Below, piece after piece: positions 56,500 through 64,000 of a stretch of DNA of 64,000 nucleotides. Position numbers and translations under genes: made by a program. How positions within the stretch are numbered: the first letter of the stretch is position 1; every line of letters starts with the position of its first letter. The notes below the pieces were generated by a model, which saw nothing but the letters and a program-made list of their open reading frames with translations, ran no database searches and had not been told where the DNA came from. Origin of the DNA: Glossina fuscipes (lineage: Eukaryota; Arthropoda; Insecta; Diptera; Glossinidae); NCBI RefSeq assembly GCF_014805625.2, contig NW_023998651.1, positions 454,260-518,259 of the forward strand, read 5' to 3'.

Positions 56500-57264
56500 G
56501 TTTGGTTAACTTCAAACATCGGAGATACCTCACCAAGATTCTATGCTCTTTAATTATAAAAATCAGCCATACTATACGCAATTTACCGTTTGTCATTAGG
56601 GTAGTAGTTTCATCCTACTGTAGACTTATTACTGCAGTCTGCCTTAGGCCATACGCCTTCCTTGGATTCATCACCCCTGCAGTTGCCACTCCCTATTGGC
56701 TTTTAAATGTATCATCGATATCCGGCTTAGTGGCGATTCTGTCGATGGCTCGGCATTCGAATGTTTGGTCTTGCTTCTGACTTCTGACTGCTTCTTGATT
56801 CTCCTCTTCCACCTGCTCACCAGTCTGGTTAAGTTGCAGCAGGAGCTTTCTCCCACGTTCTGCCAATTTTTGCCATTTTGTAGATACTGGCCATCCACCC
56901 TACACTGTGCAGGCTGTCCAATAGTTTTCCTTGTGGTGATTAAATTTCGACGCTTGGCTGTTGGTGTGTTTTTGCTTGCAGATTGTTTTCATTTATTTTC
57001 TCTAGTATTGGCAAGGGCAGAGTCTCTACTATTTTTTCCGCTTTCCTTTACCAGTGGCGATGCTAGCTAGGCTTTATCGTAGCGATATACGAATTTTCTT
57101 CTAGCATTCCGTATTGCTAAGGCATATTCATCGTATGCCGTTTTTATTCTCTCGTTAATGTCCCTGCCCAGTTGATTTATTGCTCGTGTTTTCGCCAATC
57201 CCCATTCTCCAGCATGTTTAAAATTGCCGCAATATGATAGCCTAGTTTTAGGACGGCGGGACTT
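56500..57264 (-). pseudogene. R1-like ORF1 remnant, element 1 (3' part)
   Basis: Minus frames give LKLGYHIAAILNMLENGDW and, downstream, LLLQLNQTGEQVEEENQEA, FECRAIDRIATKPDIDD and GVMNPRKAYGLRQ. It connects without change of frame to 58713 upstream once the inserted I-clade copy and one target duplication are removed. This is likely the gag-like ORF1 preceding the R1-like endonuclease at 56460. No zinc knuckle could be read. Assignment to ORF1 is by position. Confidence 0.4.
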
Positions 57265-58712
57265 AAGAAATTCTATTTTAACAAGGGTGAATTTCATACA
57301 GTACGTTGCTTGGAGAAGCAACGAATGCGCATAATAACACTATTGCTTATCTTACCAAAATGCTTGTGTTTAGAAGGATGGTCTATGCTTTGATAATTTA
57401 TGGCAATAACTGCAAATCTAATATCAACAAGCTGTCAGAGCAAGTTGTTTTGCTTTTCGGGCCACGCCATTAAACAATATTATAATTGAAACTAGTCTCT
57501 CAACTTTAGAAAATGGACTTTATGAGTTAAAAGCTAAAATAGTCTCAAAGCTTCTTAATTCAAATAAATCTATTCTCGGTAATGACGTGAGAAAGATTAT
57601 TATTGCGAAGAAAATTCCAAAGTTACCATCCGCAATTGACTATTGTGTGTACGTTGAAAAAGAATTGAACATTCCCTTAAAAATTTTCCACTCTTTTGGT
57701 GTTAAACCTCCATGGATTTTGAAAGACTGCTCTTTTGACATCTCGCTGTCTATGCACAAGAAAGAAGACGTCTTCATGAATCTAATAGCTGAAAAAACCC
57801 AAGTGTTGGAGAGTGCTGGTTGACTCAAAATCTTCTGGTCTGCCTCTTGGTTGTGCCGTGGTAGATGCTACAGAACGGCTTCTTCTCAATTACATACTTC
57901 ACGAAAGTACTTCAACTTTCACAACCGAAGCCAGAGCTTTCCTTCACGCTTCGAACCTTGCTCATGAAAGCAAACTCAAAACCGTCATTGTTACCGACAG
58001 TTTGTCTGTGTTACAAGCTATTCGGAACCCTTCGACTTCGAGATGGAGCACCATCCACAAATTAAGAAATATAATTACTACACTCGACGGAAAAATTAAA
58101 ATGTTATGGGTACCAAGTCACACCGGTTTATTGGGAAATGAAGAGGCTGATCAAGTGGCAATGTATGCTGCTTCTGCTCCTCTATTAATGGATGATGTGA
58201 TGGAAAAGTTGGATCTTCAAAGATACATTGGGAGAAAAGTTGAAGTGAAAATTGCAGAAGGAAATTTACAATACCATCAACACTACTCTTTCATTAACCC
58301 TCAATTAATTCCACCTTTATATCCAACAAACGTTGAGAAAACCAAGATCTAAACATATTCGAGAATTCGCCTTGGTCATACAATTGCAACTCATCAGTGG
58401 ATCCTGAAGAAGTCTTCTTCCCCAATCTTCTGTGTGGACAAACTCTTACTACAAAGCATATTCTCAACTTTGGCTTGGCTAAAAGTATTGCATTTGGAAC
58501 GACTAACCCTTTGGACATTCTAAAATCAGCTTCAGAATCGAATATATATTCTACATATTACTTTATTAATACTACTAAGCTCATTATCTAATGTACATTT
58601 ATTTAAATGAGAGCCGATAGCCTGTGTTGCTAGTGCTCAATGTCCTTTTTTTTTAGTCTAACAATTTATTTCATTAGTTTAACATTATAATAATAATAGT
58701 AATAATAATAAT
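57265..58712 (+). mobile_element. 5'-truncated I-clade copy with TAA tail and diverged 14-bp target duplication
   Basis: The copy begins at LRNSILTRVNFIQYVAW, equivalent to the middle of the post-YADD region of the 40-42 kb copy. It ends in (TAA)n at about 58686-58712. AGGACGGCGGGACT on the left (57250-57263) and AGGAGGGCGGGAGT on the right (58713-58726) match at 12 of 14 positions, a diverged target duplication. The interrupted R1-like frame is continuous once this copy is removed. The 3' untranslated part is shared with the 10.5-kb copy. Confidence 0.8.
57587..58352 (+). pseudogene. I-clade ORF2 C-terminal part with RNase H
   Basis: The first frame (57587-57823) has KIPKLPSAIDYCVYVEKELN and PPWILKDCSFDISLS; the next (57813-58352) has SSGLPLGCAVVDA, FTTEARAFLHASNLAHESK (Glu), VIVTDSLSVLQAIR (Asp) and LWVPSHTGLLGNEEADQVA (Asp). 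The first Asp (YTDGS) is lost in a small deletion at the frame junction near 57820. The remainder of RNase H is undamaged to the stop at 58352. EN and RT are missing by 5' truncation. Confidence 0.85.
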
Positions 58713-59040
58713 AGGAGGGCGGGAGTCGGATTCTTCTTATTGGCTTTCGGTGCCAATGTGAATGTCTCTGTGGCTCGAGAGTGATTGTTTGGGTTGCGCT
58801 TGCATCTGCTCTCCTGGCGGCGCACTACGTGCTCTCTCTGTGGATTTGAATGCGTTTTCTTTGCTCACATCCAATAATTTTCACTGCTTTGATGAACTTA
58901 ATGCTGCTACTGTCGTACCTGTTACAGCTGCATTGTTATCGGTTCAGTTGTTGTTTTCTTTAAAGATGTTAACGACTACGGCATTCTTGATGAAATGGGC
59001 ATGTTTGGTATATATGTATGCCTCCGATCAGGCTATGTAG
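58713..59040 (-). pseudogene. R1-like ORF1 remnant, element 1 (5' part)
   Basis: The minus frame reads ATETFTLAPKANKKNPTPAL up to the target duplication of the I-clade copy and resumes at 57264. Upstream it is Lys/Arg/Ser-rich with broken frames. The plus-strand frame 58762-59040 is its antisense shadow. Identification as ORF1 rests on position before the R1-like endonuclease. Confidence 0.35.
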
Positions 59041-59377
59041 TGTTGGCTCTTGTTATTGTAGTTTTTGGTGCTGCTATAATGTTCATTATGATTCTTGTCG
59101 CCTACTTTTTTTTATTGTTTCCGACGTTTTGTTTTATTAATAGCGTTGTGTTACTATAAACGTATGTGCGCATGTTTTTTTTTTCCAGGTAGGCGTAGCG
59201 GTAATGCTTTGACAACTAGTATATATTTGCGGGGACAAACTACCGCGGATTCGCTTTCGCGTTATGTCGATATTTACCCTAACGAACACTTTATCTCTAT
59301 TATATCGTTCCATCCATCGTCCAATATCAAAGGTGTACACCGATCTTCCAATCCTAAAGACACTACAGTTATGTCTG

Positions 59378-59700
59378 TTATATAGTGTGTATTCGTCTTA
59401 AGAAAGTTGAACCGGAGCCAGTGTTTAATACCACAAGATCTAGTGATGCAATCATTTCACAATCCGTAATGCCTCTTCTACCGAATTGCTTGGCATACCT
59501 TTTTGCTGATCTTCTATTGAAATCCCCAGCTATTATAACTAGCGAGGAGATTTTTTTAACGTGTTCTTCCGAACCAGCTAATTTATCGGCAAGTGTCAAG
59601 TGTTAGTTGACGAGGTAGAAGTAACAGCTACAAGTTATAATCTCAGGCACTTCCGCCACAATAAAATTTTCTAAGCTAGACTTGCTAAGAAGCGTTACAT
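59378..59700 (-). pseudogene. R1-like endonuclease remnant, element 2
   Basis: The minus strand has VPEIITCSCYFYL (substrate-binding strand), KLAGSEEHVKKISSLVIIAGDFN (cut by drift) with the catalytic GDFN, RRGITDCEMIASLDLVVLN and TGSGSTFLRR. This is the middle of an R1-type endonuclease. The start (LSEPY) and end (SDH) blocks are missing, so it is a fragment. ORF1-like sequence upstream (60150-61100) may belong to the same copy. Confidence 0.65.
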
Positions 59701-60149
59701 CTATTTTCTTCTATTTTCTATTTTCTTCTTTGCAACATCAAGCTTTAGGATTTGTTACCCCTTACTGTATTAACTTGAAGGAATTTAAACATCATCCCAA
59801 GATACTTTGCTACATGCAGTGCTTTGCAGAAAGCGGCTAATATTTGTCAACCTTTTCTCTGCGCAAACAATGCAACGCACCTCTCTTCTACAGTCTGTGG
59901 CTTTTGGTTCCAAGCTTTCTGCATAACGAACTGCCATCCTTTCTGCGAAAATTTCGAGCTAGGCTAACTGGCGTTAGACAGTAGAACCACATTTTTAACC
60001 TCTTTTTCTGTAATTCGGCTTCGAATCAGTCAAGATTTGATTTTGTTGGCCTTCAGTAGCTGCTCAGCTCGTGTTGTTGTGAACTAGATTAGCCCTTCTT
60101 TGATGTGTACAAACGCTTTCTTAATGTTGCGTAACCGTATCTTCTCCAT

Positions 60150-61100
60150 GTCTGTTTTAATATGCAATATATTACAGCTGTCTTTTCGATTGATTAGCCC
60201 ATGTCTTTCACGTCTAATAAGATATTCGGCTTAACTTTTTTCACGACAACCAGTTCTACCAGTGTGCGCCTTAGTGTTTCTTGTCGCTTACTAGCTTGGC
60301 CGTCTCCTTTTCTTAGTTGCTTTGCTGCGCATGTTTATTTTGATGCTGTCTTCCGCAGGCTCTATCTCAGCCTTCATTTTTTTCAAAATGTGACCGTACG
60401 AGCCGCCAGCCATCGCTTTGATTATGATCGCTTCCCCCTTAATTCATGGGCCGGGCGATTGCCTCTTCTTTGAATTTTTACGCGTTTTTATATTGGGCAA
60501 TAATATTGCATAGTTTTTCCTACTATCTTCTTTGGTTCGTTTCTTCTCAATTCAAACACGCGTTGGCATTTGTTGTGTCCTTTCCTTCCAGTACTGCGTC
60601 GCAATGCTCCATCTGAACCTAAGCAAACAGGTACTTTCTTCCTCGGTTGCCTATAGCTATGATTTTTCGGGCGCCATTCATTGGTACAGCGTCATAGTTT
60701 GCATGAAGTTCTCAGTATTGTTTCATGTATACATTTAGTATCCGCCAATATATCGATTTCTATGGCGCATAATATCACAAGTGCGGCGTTTTAACGACGA
60801 CGTTTGAGTCTCCTCCGTCTGCTTTTTCTTCCCTGAGCTGGATCTTACTGTGCCTTCTTGGGCCTCCTCCCCCACAGTGAAATCTGGGAGCATTCAACGC
60901 TACTCTCATTCGTGTCTATTTTGTCCCCCATGGCTTGGTTAATGTGGTTCCACTTTCTGCTAGCTCCACTATCTTCTAGCACTTCAACCAACGCATCAAT
61001 GCAGCTGCAGATTCTTGTAAAAACTTACGTAGTCTTTACCTAGCTTCTTAAATGCTTGCGGAGCGGTTGCCCAAGTTCTGGTTGCGCCTCTCCATCTACT
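60150..61100 (-). pseudogene. R1-like ORF1 remnant, element 2
   Basis: Minus frames around 60240-60470 read KGEAIIIKAMAGGSYGHILK and AEIEPAEDSIKINMRSK, then ATRNTKAHTGRTG. This fits the 'EAllIK....YA.IL...K' core that precedes the zinc knuckles in R1/LOA-type ORF1. The upstream part to about 61100 is basic and broken. The several plus-strand frames here are antisense shadows. Confidence 0.4.
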
Positions 61101-61559
61101 GGCGACCTTTATATTTTTCGATCATTCTCAATGGGTTCTCTTCGTTCAAAACGCCGGCGTGAACCGTAGTGACCACTGATGCATTTGTTTTTTCTTTGGA
61201 ATGTTACATTTTAATTCGGCCCCAGTTGAAAGGACATTATACGCTTTCGTAGATGTAATCGCCTTAACGGACTCCATGGTTACCTATGAGAACAGTGAAA
61301 CCATGCGAGCGGAGGCAGCATTAGCCCGAAAGCTGCTTAGGCCAGGTTTCACCCTTGCTTACTCAAGTAACGGAATACTGTCGCCACCAGTCTAATACCT
61401 AACCGGTCTCGGTATTGATGCCTACCAATAGACTTATATCACAGATCTCCGTCTAACGTTGCGACGGCACCTCCTCGTCCTGTCGACAACGATTCGCAGG
61501 ATTGTGTGGCCTTTTAAGTCCTCCTTCATCGCTCTTCGTCGAGGACTCCTAATTAGTTA

Positions 61560-63335
61560 CTCTCAGCTAAAATACATACATACCCACATATAACGCCCAC
61601 AATAGCCTGAGTTTAGCCCTGTGTCTTGACTAAAGATGGCTTTTGATATATCTGGTGTGATGTGATATGCAAACTGTTTTGGATTAAAAATTTTCCATAC
61701 GTCACGTACATAAAACGGTTGTTTAGTTAATTAGTACAATTAATATAAAAAACAGTTACTTGGGTGGGCTCGCTCCCAAAGTAATACGTTTGCAGAGATT
61801 GTTGACATTACTTTTGAACGAACATACTTCTAAACGTATTTGCCGAATAAATTTATTGTAAGAAGAAAAAAATACCAGAAGAACATACAAACAAAATTTT
61901 CTTATGTTACTATGTTACGAAAAAGTAATTAAAAGTTGTCTAAATGTATATTTCAACAATAACTAAGTTTGTGACTAGGTATGTGTTTCTAAGTAGGACA
62001 CATGGTGGAACCAACTTTTATGCGCCTCCTCAACTTATTAAATTATTAAAAGGAATTTATTAAAACAAAAAAGGTGTTTATTTTAAGAGACACATATAAT
62101 TAATGTATCAACAATCGTTTCCTCCGTGAAATGATTGATTTCTGTTTTACTGCTTTTCGAACAAAATGATATTTATGCATTATATGTCTGATAAAAGCAT
62201 GGTGGTCACCAAATATTATCGTCTGTTGAGCACTCCGAAAACCTGTGTATAATGTGAAGAGTTTTTCATCCATAAACTAAAACTCTTCATTCTCGATAAA
62301 TAGTTTCTTTGGACGCTTCCGTTGAAAGTAGGAACAACTTCTTGATTCTTCAAAAAAACTAACGTCAAAATTTTTGCTAAATATATGTTTATATTAAAAG
62401 GACGATTAAAATTTTCGTTAAAAATATGATTGAAATGACCTCAACATTTTGACTGTATAAATACGCTTTCGTGGAACTACACTATTTATGGTTAATGTTA
62501 ATAAAATACGCAAAGAAGTGAAGAGAAGGTAAAAGATTATTTGAAATATGGTGGCTATTGAGTGAAATATATATTGTAATGGTCGACTAGAACCTGATCC
62601 GGACAAACGTAGAATTACATTATAAAAATTCGCTGACGCGAATGGTTGCAAAGGAAATAAATGTCTTTTAAAAATTGTAATAAATAACTCTTTTAAATAA
62701 ATTTTCGTTTTATGTCTTTGCTGTCATCATTAACATTTATAATTAATATGATAATCTTTTAATGGAATACAATGTATTGCTGGTAATATAAGTGCAACAT
62801 TTTCATCATGGCTGGTTGCGATGTGACATGAAAATGAAGAATAGACGCATAATAAAAGAGTGGATAATAATATAACGGGGAGATAAACGTAGAAACAGAG
62901 TAACAGTCACGGAGCGAAAGACAAACAGAGATTTGGCCAATGGCTTAGAATTAGTCAAACCCTGTGTGACAAATAAAGGGGTTGACAATGTAACTATAGC
63001 CTTCTTGTACGTGCGCTTAGCTTTAACACTAACACGATCGCCATATTATATACCACTTTCTACCGAAGGCGGGCAAATGACATTTTTCAAATAAACGTCA
63101 CATTCTTTCCTAGTTGATAGATAAGGCAGGATTTAGCATAGGCAATACTGTAAAAAAAAATTATCATGTAACAATTAAAAATCCTTCTTTTTTCGAGCTC
63201 TAGGAATACACGAACATATAGAATGCGAAGGTTTTTATTAGAAAGAAGACTCGAAAGTGGAAAATGACAAGCTACTTAAGTAATTTACATAAATACCGTT
63301 ATTCAAACGCTGGGTTTGCTTTTGTAAATTGTTAA
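61560..63335. other. No gene recognised
   Basis: The sequence is A+T-rich again from about 61.6 kb, with no motif-bearing frame. The minus frame 62418-62651 is low in complexity. It separates R1-like DNA from the piggyBac remnant. Confidence 0.45.
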
Positions 63336-63339
63336 ATTT

Positions 63340-63940
63340 GTAAAGATGCGTTGAAAAACGTGCTATGTTGTCTTTGTCTGGTTTCGCAAGTTTGGGTCGA
63401 ATATTCGCTCGAATAATGCCTACTAAGATATCCCTTTTACATAGAAGTTATGTTGCTAAAGATTTACCAGTAAAAAAATTATCGGTGGTTATAATACTTC
63501 CGCACGGTGTAAATGATTCACTGAGTTTGCGTACAACAAATTCATTAGGTGGTATTTCTGACAGTCTCCTCTTACCTTGACCCAGATACAGAAATCCATT
63601 CACGATACATTTACTCTCAACGTCCAATGCCAACCAGAATTTGGTTCTGAATTTATTAGGTTTGTTGGGCATATATTGTGTAAATCTGTATCTTGCTTTT
63701 CTCGCAGACAGATATTGGTCAGCACTAATATTTTCACCGGGTTTGAAACAGTTTTGACTATTATATATGAACGTATTCCATACTTTTGAGATGAGAGTAA
63801 ATTTGTCAGTTTCCAAACGCTGGTTCCACTCGCTTCTTCTATCAAAACGGCAAATCGCATAATTTCTGTGAAACGATCTCTATTCATTGAAAAGAATGCA
63901 GAACACCATTTCTTATTCCATAAATACTTCAACAAACTTC
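63340..63940 (-). pseudogene. piggyBac-type transposase fragment (DDE_Tnp_1_7), frameshifted
   Basis: The 5' part on the minus strand (63820-63935) reads FFSMNRDRFTEIMRFAV. After a frameshift near 63815, the next frame has ETDKFTLISKVWNTFI, CFKPGENISADQYL (first catalytic Asp region, normally (I/V)DE), RYRFTQYMPNKPNKF, KFWLALDVESKCIVNGFLY and IITTDNFFTGKSLA (second catalytic Asp, TDNF.TS). A second shift near 63450 leads to a short stretch toward 63340. The third Asp and the Cys-rich tail are missing. Terminal repeats and TTAA sites were not identified. Confidence 0.85.
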
Positions 63941-64000
63941 TTGCTTAAATGCATATTAAACAAAAATAAAAGTATCTAAGTCTGCTGACACTAGACTCCA

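Noticed and set aside
58762..59040. 92-codon plus-strand frame as a secreted or membrane protein
   Set aside because: It is the antisense shadow of the R1-like ORF1 remnant.

Overview
This is a eukaryotic, A+T-rich window, most likely from a brachyceran fly (Diptera). The pointers are the retrotransposon clades present (I, CR1/jockey-like, R1-like, env-bearing gypsy/errantivirus), CAA/CAG 'opa'-type repeats, and a dispersed repeat near 5.4 kb that I recall from many flies. No complete host gene could be supported. Almost everything recognisable is a broken or nested transposable element, as expected of intergenic or pericentromeric heterochromatin, or of a piRNA-cluster-like locus. There are no rRNA genes, CRISPR arrays or bacterial operons, and I found no convincing tRNA.

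Left part (1-13 kb): a decayed Polinton/Maverick fragment (small GLYLKPY-type protein plus adenain-like protease, 0.74-1.32 kb); a fly dispersed repeat; a Ty3/gypsy protease remnant; an 846-bp LTR with a tRNA-Lys primer-binding site and a very A-rich leader (6.7-9 kb); a short I-clade copy with a perfect 10-bp target duplication (10.5-11.3 kb); an unrecognised Cys-rich open frame (11.27-11.56 kb); and a 422-bp pogo/Tigger-like MITE.

Middle (13-32 kb): an I-clade element on the minus strand (ORF1, endonuclease, RT, RNase H). Its endonuclease is split by a 2.38-kb element bounded by TG...CA and a 4-bp duplication. A second copy of that element lies in inverted orientation at 29.8-32.05 kb. Between them are two CR1/jockey-like copies in opposite orientations. 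The 2.3-kb element looks like a very long solo LTR and carries a tandem array of short palindromes.

Right part (37-64 kb): another CR1-like copy (ORF1, endonuclease, RT remnants); an I-clade copy with RT and RNase H; and minus-strand errantivirus-like remnants (gag, protease, RT, env). The third copy of the 2.3-kb element interrupts the errantivirus remnants, and a CR1-like copy interrupts that element in turn. Then come two R1-like remnants, one split by a plus-strand I-clade copy with a 14-bp diverged target duplication, and a frameshifted piggyBac-type transposase at the end.

The most noteworthy item is the three-member 2.3-kb LTR-like family. It has a palindrome array of variable length, a splice-donor-like site shared by two copies, and exact target duplications that date the nesting. 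Family names rest on motif reading only; no alignment or database search was run.
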